Assembly: GCF_003226895.2 (NCBI RefSeq)
Contig: NZ_PNJG02000004.1
Span: 124,001-188,000, forward strand
Source of the DNA: Kocuria tytonis
GTDB lineage: Bacteria; Actinomycetota; Actinomycetes; Actinomycetales; Micrococcaceae
DNA length: 64,000 nucleotides
Direction of reading: 5' to 3'
Of the stretch, positions 45,296 through 53,591 are shown in pieces. How positions within the stretch are numbered: the stretch's first letter is position 1; the number at the start of each line of letters is the position of its first letter. The notes under the pieces were generated by a model, which was not told the DNA's origin, made no database searches, and saw only the letters and a program-made list of their open reading frames with translations. A program made the position numbers and the translations under genes.

Positions 45296-45300
45296 CGAAG

Positions 45301-45334
45301 CCTCGCCCCGTCCCCGGCGACGGGCGGGGCGAGG
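45301..45334 (+). terminator. Terminator after allantoinase
   Basis: The 9-bp outer arms CCTCGCCCC and GGGGCGAGG (45301-45309, 45326-45334) continue inward through a CCCG/CGGG pairing. Confidence 0.7.
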
Positions 45335-45422
45335 TCGTACCGCTCCCGATGGCCCGCGACGTCGGACTGCCGTCTCCCACGAGCGGCGCACCGGTCGTCC
45401 TCCGCACTTCGCAGCCCTCGCG

Positions 45423-45428
45423 TACCCT
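45423..45428 (+). promoter_or_regulatory. -10 box for a leaderless membrane-protein mRNA
   Basis: TACCCT, six bases before the ATG at 45435. Confidence 0.5.
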
Positions 45429-45434
45429 GCTGGG

Positions 45435-46394
45435 ATGCGTTCTCCTCACCCCCTGCCCGCACGCCCTGACGACCACGACGACGGACCCCCGGCGGGCAGC
45501 CGGTACCAGCGCCTCGACAGTGCGGCGGTCCGCGGTTCCGCGGCCACCCTGCAGCGGCGGGTCTACGCCCGCTTCCCCCGGCGCAGCCTGTGGGAGGTGG
45601 GCGGTGAGCTGATCGCCCTCGTGGACGAGGTGGTGGAGGGCGGCGGCATCAGCAGGCGCCGGATCCGCTCCGCTCGCCTGCTCTCGCGTCTGGGTGTCCT
45701 GGCGGTGCTGCTGGTCTTCGGCACCGCCATCGCACTGGCCGCCGCGAGCATCTGGTCCAATCCGGACTCGCTCGGCCCGGTGGACTGGCTGCCGCTGCTG
45801 GAGACCGTGGTCAACGACCTCGTGTTCGCGGGCATCGCCATCTTCTTCCTCATCGCGGTGCCCCAGCGCATGGAGCGGGCGCGCGTGCTGCGCGTGCTGC
45901 ACCGGCTGCGCTCCCTCGCCCACGTGATCGACATGCACCAGCTCGTCAAGGTCCCCGAGCGGCTGCCGGGTTCCGCGCCGGAAGCCGGGGGCACGACGTC
46001 GCCCGCGCACCCCCGCCACGCGGGTGCCGCCTCCGCGCGGGGCGGCGGAGCGGCGGCGTCGTCGGGGGCTGACGGCCTCGGCACGGCATCGCCGGACACG
46101 AGTGGAGGCAGGGGCGCCGCGTCGTCGGTGGGTGCGGACCTGGCCGGCACGGCGTCGCCGACCACAGCGGACGAGCGCGGCGGGGAGCTGCAGATGACCC
46201 GCTCCGAGATGACCCAGTACCTGGACTACTGCACGGAGATGCTCTCGCTCGTGGGCAAGACCGCGGCGCTGTTCGCGGAGGACACCACGGACGGGGACGT
46301 GCTGGACGCGGTGGAGGGCATCGAGACCCTCACCTCGGACATGGCCCGGAAGGTGTGGCAGAAGATCGCGATCATCCAGGAGCAGGTGCGCTGA
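45435..46394 (+). CDS. Two-helix membrane protein of unknown function with a repeated linker
   Basis: A 319-residue protein I do not recognise. Two membrane segments (about residues 85-107, LGVLAVLLVFGTAIALAAAS, and 125-146, LVFAGIAIFFLIAVP) are followed by a basic helix and a low-complexity linker (about 180-250). In the linker a unit reading AASSGADGLGTASPDTS recurs as AASSVGADLAGTASPTTA. A conserved-looking helical C-terminus (YLDYCTEMLSLVGKTAALF) ends the protein. The linker contains the decamer at 46054. Confidence 0.75.
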   Translation: MRSPHPLPARPDDHDDGPPAGSRYQRLDSAAVRGSAATLQRRVYARFPRRSLWEVGGELIALVDEVVEGGGISRRRIRSARLLSRLGVLAVLLVFGTAIALAAASIWSNPDSLGPVDWLPLLETVVNDLVFAGIAIFFLIAVPQRMERARVLRVLHRLRSLAHVIDMHQLVKVPERLPGSAPEAGGTTSPAHPRHAGAASARGGGAAASSGADGLGTASPDTSGGRGAASSVGADLAGTASPTTADERGGELQMTRSEMTQYLDYCTEMLSLVGKTAALFAEDTTDGDVLDAVEGIETLTSDMARKVWQKIAIIQEQVR

Positions 46395-46410
46395 ACCGCC
46401 CCGGGAGCTG

Positions 46411-46439
46411 TTCCGACCGCCCGCCGTGCGCGCTATGGT
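46411..46439 (+). promoter_or_regulatory. Promoter of the bcp gene
   Basis: TTCCGA at 46411-46416, a 17-base spacer, TATGGT at 46434-46439. Confidence 0.5.
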
Positions 46440-46472
46440 CCAGGAGGAACACCCAGCCTCGAAGGAGATGCC

Positions 46473-46946
46473 ATGTCGCACGAACTGTCCGCCGGAGATC
46501 CCGCACCCGCCCTGCAGCTGACCGCCCACGACGGCCGCACCGTGGACCTCGCGCAGCAGCGCGAGCGCGGCGCGGTGGTCTACTTCTACCCCAGGGCGTT
46601 CACCCCGGGATGCACCACGCAGGCCTGCGACTTCCGGGACAACCTGGGTGCACTGCGGGCCCGGGGCTACGACGTCTACGGCGTCTCGGGGGACGATCCC
46701 GCCGAGCTCGCCCGCTTCGTCACCGAGTACCAGCTGCCCTACACCCTGCTCTCGGACCCGGACCACGCGGCCGCCCGGGCCTGGGGTGCGTGGGGTGAGC
46801 GCACCGTCAACGGCGAGACCTCCGAGGGCCCGCTGCGCTCCACGTTCGTGATCGGCACGGACGGCACCCTCACTCGCGCCCAGTACCGGGTGGACGCCCA
46901 GGGCCACGTGGCCCGGCTGGTCGAGGAGCTCTCCGACGCTTCCTGA
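46473..46946 (+). CDS. bcp: Thiol peroxidase, BCP/PrxQ-type peroxiredoxin
   Basis: Reduces hydrogen and organic peroxides through a reactive Cys, recycled by thioredoxin. The 157 residues contain the FYPRAFTPGCTTQACDFRDN signature, with the peroxidatic Cys and the nearby resolving Cys five residues on. VYGVSGDDPAELARFV and STFVIGTDGTL follow. AAGGAG precedes the ATG. It could deal with peroxide, including that made by uricase, though that link is only by proximity. Confidence 0.95.
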   Translation: MSHELSAGDPAPALQLTAHDGRTVDLAQQRERGAVVYFYPRAFTPGCTTQACDFRDNLGALRARGYDVYGVSGDDPAELARFVTEYQLPYTLLSDPDHAAARAWGAWGERTVNGETSEGPLRSTFVIGTDGTLTRAQYRVDAQGHVARLVEELSDAS

Positions 46947-47099
46947 GCGGGCCGGCCGTGCGAGCCCCGAGGCCTGGCGGTCAGGCCGCGGCACGGGACG
47001 CCCGCCTCTTTGCTTGCCGGAGAAAGTGCTACGGTCGAAAGCGGGGACAGGGTCGCGCGATCGACCGCGCGGCCACACCACCACCACAGGAGGTTCACC

Positions 47100-48059
47100 A
47101 TGGCCGCGCACACGCCCTCGGCCCGCATCCGGGGCATCGATCAGGAGATCTTTCCGCTGAACCTGGGCGGCAACACGTTCGGCTGGACCAGTGACGAGCA
47201 GGTGTCCTTCGACGTCCTGGACGCCTTCACCGCCGCCGGCGGCAACTTCGTGGACACCGCGGACGTGTACTCCGCGTGGGCCCCGGGCCACACGGGCGGT
47301 GAGTCGGAGACCGTGCTGGGCAACTGGCTGGCCGCGCGCGGCACCCGCGACTCGCTGGTGATCGCCACCAAGGTGGGCGCGCACCCCGAGTTCAAGGGCC
47401 TCTCCCGGGACACCGTGAACGCCGCACTGGACGCCTCCCTGGACCGGCTGCAGACCGGCTACGTGGACCTCTACTACGCACACTATGACGACGCGGACAC
47501 GCCCATCGAGCAGCAAGTGGAAACCTTTCACGAGCTCGTGGACTCCGGGCGCGTGCACGCAGTAGGGCTGTCCAACTACTCGCCGCAGCGCATGCGCGAG
47601 TTCTTCACGGTGGCCCGCGAGCGCGGCATGGCGGTGCCCGCGGCCATCCAGCCGCAGTACAACCTGGTGCACCGCCGCGATTTCGAGCGGGACTACGCCG
47701 CGATCGCCCAAGAGTACGACGCTGCCGTGTTCCCCTACTTCGCCCTGGCCTCCGGCTTCCTCACGGGCAAGTACCGCACCACCGAGGACCTCGAGGGAGC
47801 GGCCCGCGAGCAGATGGCCCGGGAGTACGTCTCCCCCGAGGGTCTCGCGGTGGTGGAGGAACTGGTCTCCGTGGCGGACAGGCACCGCGCCGAGCCGACC
47901 ACCGTGGCCCTCGCATGGCTGCTCGCCAAGGGCGTCACCGCCCCCATTGCTTCCGCATCCTCCGCCGCGCAGCTGTCCTCGTTGGTGGCGGCGCCCGCAC
48001 TTCACCTGGGCGCGGACGACATCGCCGCACTGGACCGGGTATCGCAGCCCTTCGCGTGA
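47100..48059 (+). CDS. Aldo/keto reductase
   Basis: A 319-residue NADPH-dependent AKR with a TIM barrel. GGNFVDTADVYSAWAPGHTG holds the catalytic Asp and Tyr, VIATKVGAHPE the Lys, and YYAHYDDADTPIEQQ the His position. VHAVGLSNYSPQRM and VAPIASASSAAQL-like residues form the cofactor end. It belongs to the YajO/Tas-like group. AGGAGG lies six bases before the ATG. A TACGGT box at 47030-47035 is a possible -10. Confidence 0.92.
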   Translation: MAAHTPSARIRGIDQEIFPLNLGGNTFGWTSDEQVSFDVLDAFTAAGGNFVDTADVYSAWAPGHTGGESETVLGNWLAARGTRDSLVIATKVGAHPEFKGLSRDTVNAALDASLDRLQTGYVDLYYAHYDDADTPIEQQVETFHELVDSGRVHAVGLSNYSPQRMREFFTVARERGMAVPAAIQPQYNLVHRRDFERDYAAIAQEYDAAVFPYFALASGFLTGKYRTTEDLEGAAREQMAREYVSPEGLAVVEELVSVADRHRAEPTTVALAWLLAKGVTAPIASASSAAQLSSLVAAPALHLGADDIAALDRVSQPFA

Positions 48060-48203
48060 GGGGACGCTGGGTGCACGCAGCAGACGCCGCGCGGCGGCGT
48101 CATGAGCGTGTCGCTGACAGCGGAACCGGCGGGGACACCCTTGCCGAGGAAAGTGCCGCGGTGCCAGAGTGGAACCATCACCCGATAGAAAGGATTCTCG
48201 ACA

Positions 48204-48758
48204 ATGGCTGAACTGTCCGGCAAGAAGATTCTCGTTCTGGTGAACAACCAGGGCGTGGAGCAGGACGAGCTGAAGGTGCCCGTGGAGAAGCTGCGCGGGG
48301 CCGGGGCGGAGGTCACCGTGGCCGCCCCCGAGTCCGGTGAGGTGAAGTCGCTCGTGGGCGACTGGGACCTCGGCGAGACCTTCCCCGTGGACCAGACCAT
48401 CTCCGCGGTCAACGAGTCCGAGTACGACCTCCTGCTGCTGCCCGGCGGCACCCTCAACGCGGACACGCTGCGTCTGGACGAGGACGCGCAGAAGGTCGCC
48501 ACGTCCTTCGCCTCCTCCGGCCGCCCGGTGGCGTCCATCTGCCACGGCCCGTGGTTGCTCGTGGAGACCGGCCTGGTCAAGGGCAAGACCCTGACCTCCT
48601 ACCAGTCGGTCAAGACGGACATCGTCAACGCCGGCGGCACCTGGGTGGACGAGCAGGCCAAGGTCTGCCCCGCCAACGGCTGGACGCTCATCACGTCCCG
48701 CAACCCCGGTGACCTGGACGCGTTCGTGGGCGCCATCGAGGAGCAGCTCACCGCCTGA
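48204..48758 (+). CDS. DJ-1/PfpI-family protein
   Basis: A 184-residue class I amidotransferase-like protein of the PfpI/YhbO group (glyoxalase III or deglycase-like activity; protease in archaeal PfpI). The nucleophile elbow is VASICHGPWLLVETG with the reactive Cys followed by His, and the conserved Glu is in LVNNQGVEQDEL. The string AGGTWVDEQAKVCPANGWTL is typical. AAAGGA lies upstream. A strong terminator follows. Confidence 0.92.
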   Translation: MAELSGKKILVLVNNQGVEQDELKVPVEKLRGAGAEVTVAAPESGEVKSLVGDWDLGETFPVDQTISAVNESEYDLLLLPGGTLNADTLRLDEDAQKVATSFASSGRPVASICHGPWLLVETGLVKGKTLTSYQSVKTDIVNAGGTWVDEQAKVCPANGWTLITSRNPGDLDAFVGAIEEQLTA

Positions 48759-48784
48759 TCCGCGCCCCTTCACACCGCACGACG

Positions 48785-48819
48785 ACGGCGGGCCCCACCT
48801 TCCCGGTGGGGCCCGCCGT
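48785..48819 (+). terminator. Strong terminator after the PfpI gene
   Basis: A perfect 15-bp stem (48785-48799 with 48805-48819) around TTCCC. Confidence 0.85.
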
Positions 48820-48906
48820 TCGCACGTGGTGCCGACGACGTGGTGCCGTGGCGCCCAGGTCGCCCGGGGTCCGACCCGCGCGCCGGCTGGCCGACGTCAC
48901 GCACGG

Positions 48907-48924
48907 GCCGGCCGGGCGGCCGGC
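48907..48924 (-). terminator. Possible terminator of the aminotransferase gene
   Basis: GCCGGCC-GGGC-GGCCGGC, 45 bases past the aminotransferase stop. The very high G+C makes chance pairing possible. Confidence 0.45.
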
Positions 48925-48968
48925 TGAAGGGCGCCCGGCCGGCGCGACCGCTCAGCCGCTGGGGGCGA

Positions 48969-50063
48969 TCAGCGGCCCAGCACGTTCCTCAGCGCACCGA
49001 GGACGAGGGTCACGGACTCGGGGCACGCGTTGGGGCCCATGAGTCCGATGCGCCACACGGTGCTCGCGTACTCCTTCACACCGGGGCCGATCTCGATGTC
49101 GTAGGTCTCCAGCAGCTCCTTGCGCACGGCCGCGGAGTCCACACCCTCGGGGACCTTCACGGTGGTCAGCTCCGGCAGGCGGAACCCCTCCCGGGCGAAG
49201 AGCTCCAGGCCCATCTCCTGCAGGCCGTCCTGCAGCGCCCGGCCCGCGGCCTCGTGGCGCTCGCGGACGGCGTCCAGCCCCTCCGCCAGAATGCGGCGCA
49301 GCCCGGCCTCGAGCGAGGCGACCATCGCGACCGGCGCGGTGTGGTGGTAGGTGCGGGTGGCCCCGGACGCCTCCCCCACGTAGCCGCCGAGCATCCCGAG
49401 GTCCAGGTACCAGGAGCGTGGCTTCGCCACGCGGCGCTCCCACGCCCGCTCGGACACCGTGAACGGCGCCAGGCCGGGGGCCACGCCCAGGCACTTCTGG
49501 GTGCCGGCGTAGCCGATGTCGATGCCCCACTCGTCCGCCTTCAGTTCGATGCCGCCGATGGAGGTCACGGCATCCACGAGCAGCAGCGCATCCCCCTTGA
49601 GCGCGCCGAGAGCGGCGATGTCCGAGCGGACACCCGTGGAGGTCTCCGCGTGCACGGCGGCGATGATCTTCGGGGAGGGGTGCGCGGCGGCCACCTTCTC
49701 GGGGTCCACGGGCTCGCCGAACGGGAAGTCCACCCGGGTGACCTCGGCGCCGCAGCGGGCCGCGACGTCGCACATGCGCTCACCGAACAGGCCGTTGACC
49801 GCGATCACCACGGGGTCCCCCGGGTTCACGAAGTTCACGAACGCCGCCTCCATGCCGGCGGAACCGGTGGCTGAGAGCGGGAGCGTGCGGCGGTTCTCGG
49901 TGCCCCACACTTTCCGGAGGCCCTCGCAGGCGCTGTCCATGACGGTGAGGAACTGCGGGTCCAGGTGACCGAGCAGCGGGCGGGCCAGCGCCTCGGTGGC
50001 CTCCGGGTACGGGTTGGTGGGGCCGGGGCCGAACAGGTGGCGGACGGTGAGGATGTCGCTCAT
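48969..50063 (-). CDS. Class V aminotransferase (alanine/ureidoglycine-glyoxylate type, PucG-like)
   Basis: A 364-residue PLP enzyme that uses glyoxylate as amino acceptor. Signatures: FGPGPTNPYPEATEALARPL, GHLDPQFL, ATGSAGMEAAFVNFVNPGD, VHAETSTGV, LVDAVTSIGGIELKADEW and the PLP Lys in YAGTQKCLG. GGAGA precedes the ATG by seven bases. B. subtilis PucG of this family transaminates ureidoglycine with glyoxylate, which would fit the purine genes upstream, but alanine or serine-glyoxylate activity cannot be excluded. Confidence 0.85.
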   Translation of the reverse strand: MSDILTVRHLFGPGPTNPYPEATEALARPLLGHLDPQFLTVMDSACEGLRKVWGTENRRTLPLSATGSAGMEAAFVNFVNPGDPVVIAVNGLFGERMCDVAARCGAEVTRVDFPFGEPVDPEKVAAAHPSPKIIAAVHAETSTGVRSDIAALGALKGDALLLVDAVTSIGGIELKADEWGIDIGYAGTQKCLGVAPGLAPFTVSERAWERRVAKPRSWYLDLGMLGGYVGEASGATRTYHHTAPVAMVASLEAGLRRILAEGLDAVRERHEAAGRALQDGLQEMGLELFAREGFRLPELTTVKVPEGVDSAAVRKELLETYDIEIGPGVKEYASTVWRIGLMGPNACPESVTLVLGALRNVLGR

Positions 50064-50276
50064 GGAAGGGTCTCCTGACTGCGCCGGCCGAACTCGCGTC
50101 CTCACGGGGCGGTGCCCGCGGGAGCACCGGCGGACGGCGGCGCGCGTTGGTGTGCGGGGCCGCCTCCAGCGTAGAGCCAGATCACACGAGGCGCGATCCC
50201 CGCGCGTGCCGGTGCAGGCAGGGCCGCGGCGTCGTCGCATCCCCCGCTCCGCAGGACCCGGGCGACGCCGCCGGGC

Positions 50277-50468
50277 TCAGTCCGTGAGCTCTGAGCGCCG
50301 CTGGCGCAACTCGCGTTCCGCGAATCGCAGGGGCGACCCGTGGAACGGCAGCGCCTCGAGGTCAACGGTGCTCGCCCCGTCGCCCCGTTCCAGTCGAGCC
50401 GCCAGCCGCCCGGCCTTGTAGACGTCCGCCGCGGGGACCGAGCGCAGGCGCTGCACATCGGCCGTCAT
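50277..50468 (-). pseudogene. hipA: HipA toxin N-terminal remnant
   Basis: A 63-residue frame whose start overlaps the hipB stop (ATGA), as hipA does in intact loci. DVYKAGRLAARLERGDGAST matches the HipA N-terminal subdomain 1. The kinase domain with its catalytic residues, some 350 residues, is gone. The downstream 200 bp has no continuation. Confidence 0.7.
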
Positions 50469-50653
50469 GCCACGCTCACCCGCAGACCGAGCACACCGGC
50501 GGTGGCGACGAGGGCGGCCACCGTGGGATTGCCCCGTCCCGTCTCGATGGCGCGCGCCGTCCTCTCGGAGACGCCCGAGAGGTCCTTCTGGGTGAGTCCC
50601 GCCTCGCGACGGGCTCGCCGGATGGCCTCGCCCGGCTCCGCGATTCGCTGCAT
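50465..50653 (-). CDS. hipB: HipB-like XRE antitoxin/repressor
   Basis: A 62-residue helix-turn-helix protein (AIRRARREAGLTQKDLSGVS, ERTARAIETGRGNPTVAALV) of the HipB/XRE type. GGAGGAG lies six bases before the ATG. It precedes a truncated hipA and follows three palindromes that should be its operators, so it may persist as a free repressor. Confidence 0.8.
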   Translation of the reverse strand: MQRIAEPGEAIRRARREAGLTQKDLSGVSERTARAIETGRGNPTVAALVATAGVLGLRVSVA

Positions 50654-50665
50654 CCGTCTCTCCTC

Positions 50666-50681
50666 CGGCAAGAAGTTGCCG
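50666..50681. promoter_or_regulatory. HipB operator 1
   Basis: CGGCAA-GAAG-TTGCCG, a perfect 6-bp dyad 13 bases upstream of the hipB start. Confidence 0.7.
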
Positions 50682-50725
50682 ATTTCGGTGTATTGGACCC
50701 CATCCTGCCGCCCAACCCCATAGAC

Positions 50726-50740
50726 CGGCAAGATGTTGCC
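50726..50740. promoter_or_regulatory. HipB operator 2
   Basis: CGGCAA-GATG-TTGCC, exactly 60 bases from operator 1. A reverse half-site (ATCCTGCCG) lies at 50702-50710. Confidence 0.7.
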
Positions 50741-50781
50741 TTTCTGGGTTCCACGGCGTCGTCGCACTCGTCCGAATCGAC

Positions 50782-52005
50782 CTATCGGCAGGATGTTGCC
50801 GCTCGCGGCAGGAAGGTCAGTGCGAGCACCACGGCCGTTACGATCAACCCCGCAATGCACAGCACCGCGCCGTTCCACCCGGCGGCGGTGAAGGGGACGC
50901 CCACCGCGTACCCGAACACGGATGAGCCGCCGTAGTAGAGCAGCGTGTAGAGGGAGGATGCCTGCGCCTTCCCCTCCGTTGCGAGCGCGGGGACCCACCC
51001 GTTGGCCACGGAGTGCGCCGCGAAGAACCCGGCCGTGAACACGAGCAGCCCCGCCACGATCACGGGCAGCCACGGCACGGTGGTGAGCAGCAGACCCGTG
51101 AGCATGACCAGCGCGGAGCCGAGCAGCACGGGGCGGCGTCCGAACCGCCCCGCGAGACCGCCGGCCCGTGCGGAGGACCACGTGCCGGAGAGGTACGCCA
51201 GGAACAGCACGGACACCACGCTCTGGGGCACGTTGAACGGCGCCTCGCCCAGGTGGAAGCCGATGTAGTTGTAGACCGCCACGAAGCCGCCCATGAGCAG
51301 GAAGCCCTGCAGGTACAGCGTGAGCAGCCGCCGGTCCCGGAGGTTGCGCCACAGGTGGGAGAGCAGTCCCTGCTCCCCCGTGAGCCGCACCGGCTGGGGC
51401 GTGAACCCGCGCTGCCGTGGCGCGAGCACAATGAACACCACCGCGGCCGCCGCGGCGAGCAGGGCGACGACGGACGTACCCACCCGCCAGCCGAAGAAGT
51501 CCGCGAGGGGTGCGGCGACGATCCGCCCGAACAGTCCGCCCAGGCTGGTCCCGGAGATGTAGGTCCCGGCGGCCACCGCGCCGTAGCGGGGGTTGACCTC
51601 CTCCGCGAGGTAGGCCATGGCCACCGCCGGGATGCCACCCAGTGCCATGCCCTCCACGAACCGCAGGGCCACCAGCGCCTCGAACGAGGGCATGAACCCC
51701 ATGAGCACACCCAGACACGTGGCCGCCACGACGGCGATCACCATGGCCCGCAGCCGCCCCCACCGGTCCGAGACGAGCGACCACGGGATCACTCCCACCG
51801 CAAGCCCGAGCGTGGCCGCCGAGACGGCGAGCGCGGACTGGGCGGCGTCCACGTTCAGGTCCTCGGCCATGATGGGCAGCACGCCCTGCACCGAGTACAG
51901 CTGTGCGAACGTGGCCACGCCCGCGCACAGCAGCGCCACGAGAATGCGCCGATAGCCCGAGCTCCCCTTGTCGTAGCCCTCCCACACCCTGCGCGACGAC
52001 CCCAT
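50782..52005 (-). CDS. MFS transporter (YnfM-like)
   Basis: A 407-residue 12-helix major facilitator. Motif A appears in GVIPWSLVSDRWGRLRAMVI and, in the second half, ARAGGLAGRFGRRPVLLGSA. GTYISGTSLGGLFGRIVAAP is a motif C-like stretch typical of the YnfM/drug-proton antiporter group. The ATG at 52005 has GGAGGT ten bases upstream. The cargo is unknown. The gene's 3' end contains the third HipB operator. Confidence 0.88.
   Translation of the reverse strand: MGSSRRVWEGYDKGSSGYRRILVALLCAGVATFAQLYSVQGVLPIMAEDLNVDAAQSALAVSAATLGLAVGVIPWSLVSDRWGRLRAMVIAVVAATCLGVLMGFMPSFEALVALRFVEGMALGGIPAVAMAYLAEEVNPRYGAVAAGTYISGTSLGGLFGRIVAAPLADFFGWRVGTSVVALLAAAAAVVFIVLAPRQRGFTPQPVRLTGEQGLLSHLWRNLRDRRLLTLYLQGFLLMGGFVAVYNYIGFHLGEAPFNVPQSVVSVLFLAYLSGTWSSARAGGLAGRFGRRPVLLGSALVMLTGLLLTTVPWLPVIVAGLLVFTAGFFAAHSVANGWVPALATEGKAQASSLYTLLYYGGSSVFGYAVGVPFTAAGWNGAVLCIAGLIVTAVVLALTFLPRAATSCR
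50786..50801. promoter_or_regulatory. HipB operator 3
   Basis: CGGCAG-GATG-TTGCCG, exactly 60 bases from operator 2 and inside the last codons of the MFS transporter gene. Confidence 0.65.
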
Positions 52006-52202
52006 ACCCGGGTGCACCTCCTGCTGCGATGGTCCCGCCCGGGCAGCTGCATCTTCCCGGACCCGGCCGTGCCACGCGTGCACGACCCCGGCCAGGCTAC
52101 GCCCGGTGGGCACCCGCGCCCGGGCCGCTCGCGCGCGAGGTTCCCGTGCGGCGTCGTCCGGGAGTCGCCCGGAAAGGGCGGCACCGCACCCGGACACGAC
52201 GA

Positions 52203-52234
52203 CGCCCGCGCCCTCCCCGGGGAAGGCGCGGGCG
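52203..52234 (-). terminator. Terminator of the SRPBCC gene
   Basis: Arms CGCCCGCGCC (52203-52212) and GGCGCGGGCG (52225-52234) with further inner C/G pairing. The rest of 52006-52274 holds one decamer at 52149 and no gene. Confidence 0.7.
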
Positions 52235-52274
52235 GTCGGTCACGAGCCGCGGGGGCGAGAGCCCCGGTGCGGGA

Positions 52275-52739
52275 TCAGGCCCCCGAGACGGACGCGGCGA
52301 GCTTCTCGAGGGACTCCTCCAGGACCTTCTCGCCGAAGAGCGGGAAGCTGATCTTCTTCGTCACCTTGGGGTTGGCGTGCTCCCACGAGTAGGTGAGGGT
52401 CACGGTGGTGGAGTCCGAGCCCTCGGGCTGCAGCTCGTACATCCATTCCCAGCCGTTGTCCTCCACGGAGGTGCCCTCGGGGCAGGGCTTCCACGCGATG
52501 AGCTTGTTGGGGTCCAGACCGGTGACGTGGTTCTCCGTCTTGTAGTCCCCGCCCATCATCTCGGCGTGCATGTTCATTACGAACACGTCGCCGACGTTCT
52601 GGATGCGCTGGTCCGTGCCGGAGACCACGGTGCCGGAGGCGTCCAGGCCGGGGTGCTTGGCGGGCAGGGTCAGGACCTCGAAGATCTCCTCCGCCGGGGC
52701 GTCGATGACACGGCTGACCTTGATGCTCTTCTCACTCAC
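52275..52739 (-). CDS. SRPBCC (START-like) family protein
   Basis: A 154-residue helix-grip protein of the polyketide cyclase/dehydrase-like type, which binds a hydrophobic ligand. SRVIDAPAEEIFEVLTLPAK at the N-terminus, EWMYELQPEGSDSTTVTLTY in the sheet, and a long C-terminal helix (EKVLEESLEKLAASVSG). GGAGGT lies five bases before the GTG start. Function unknown. Confidence 0.88.
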   Translation of the reverse strand: MSEKSIKVSRVIDAPAEEIFEVLTLPAKHPGLDASGTVVSGTDQRIQNVGDVFVMNMHAEMMGGDYKTENHVTGLDPNKLIAWKPCPEGTSVEDNGWEWMYELQPEGSDSTTVTLTYSWEHANPKVTKKISFPLFGEKVLEESLEKLAASVSGA

Positions 52740-52805
52740 GAGTTACCTCCATGTACGTCGGATGGTGCTTTCCCCCACACCGTAGACAGCAACCGGGGTG
52801 GCGGA

Positions 52806-53591
52806 TCAAGCGTTTTTGCGGTGGGCGAAGCGTCTCGGCCCGGGCGCCCCGCAGGGGGTCTCCTCATCCTGGGCCAGCTGCGCGAGGCTCAGCAGGTGGT
52901 GCGCGAACCCCAGTTCGGCGCGGCCCTCCAACCGCCCGGAGGTGATCGCCCGGATCCGGTCCGTGGCCTCGATCCGGGCCCCGGCGGCCCGCAGCCCGGC
53001 CACCAGGGCCTCGTCCTCGCTGCACGCCACGGGCGGGTAGCCTCCCACCCGCTCGTAGAGCGCGGCACGCACACCCATGTTCGCGGCGTGGATGTGCGGG
53101 TGGCCCTCCGCGAGGGTGTGCTCGCGCTGCCACAACCGGTACACCGCTTCCGGGCACTCGACGGGGTCCGGTTCCACGGTGCCGAGAATCGCGTCCACTC
53201 CGTGGGCCGCCCGCTCCACCTGGTACGCCAGCCAGTTCCGCGGCACGGCGGTGTCCGCATCCGTGGAGGCGAGCCACTCCGGGTGCCGTCCCGCGGTCAG
53301 TGCGTGGTGCGCGGCGGCGGCACGCGCCCCGCCCGCGCTGCACCACCTCCCGGCAAACACCTCCAGCCGGGCCGCGCCCTCCGGGAGGCCCGACGCCGCC
53401 CACGCCGCCCGCGCGCGCTCCACCGTACGGTCGGTGCACGAGTCCGCGGCGAGCACCACGGTCACGGTCGGCGCGTCCTGGCCGGCGGCACCGTGCAGCG
53501 CCGTGACCGCCGCCGCCACCGAGGCCGTGCAGCGCCCCACCCGCTCCTCCTCGTTGCAGGCCGGCACGACCACGGCGAGCCGGCGGATCAC
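52806..53591 (-). CDS. Family 2 glycosyltransferase in the PIG-L/NodS-like cluster
   Basis: A 261-residue GT-A fold inverting glycosyltransferase: LAVVVPACNEEERVGRCTAS, VVLAADSCTDRTVERA, and the DxD-like ASTDADTAVPRNWL that binds the metal-nucleotide sugar. There is no membrane helix, so it is not a processive chitin or hyaluronan synthase. The GTG start overlaps the stop of the deacetylase-methyltransferase (GTGA). It should add a sugar to the molecule handled by that enzyme. Confidence 0.88.
   Translation of the reverse strand: MIRRLAVVVPACNEEERVGRCTASVAAAVTALHGAAGQDAPTVTVVLAADSCTDRTVERARAAWAASGLPEGAARLEVFAGRWCSAGGARAAAAHHALTAGRHPEWLASTDADTAVPRNWLAYQVERAAHGVDAILGTVEPDPVECPEAVYRLWQREHTLAEGHPHIHAANMGVRAALYERVGGYPPVACSEDEALVAGLRAAGARIEATDRIRAITSGRLEGRAELGFAHHLLSLAQLAQDEETPCGAPGPRRFAHRKNA

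Noticed and set aside
45180-48773. Open frame of nearly 1,200 codons on the minus strand
   Set aside because: It runs antisense across parts of five well-supported genes and their terminators. It is a codon-bias shadow.
50277-50653. A working HipBA toxin-antitoxin system
   Set aside because: Only about 63 codons of hipA remain, without the kinase domain, so no active toxin can be made from this locus.
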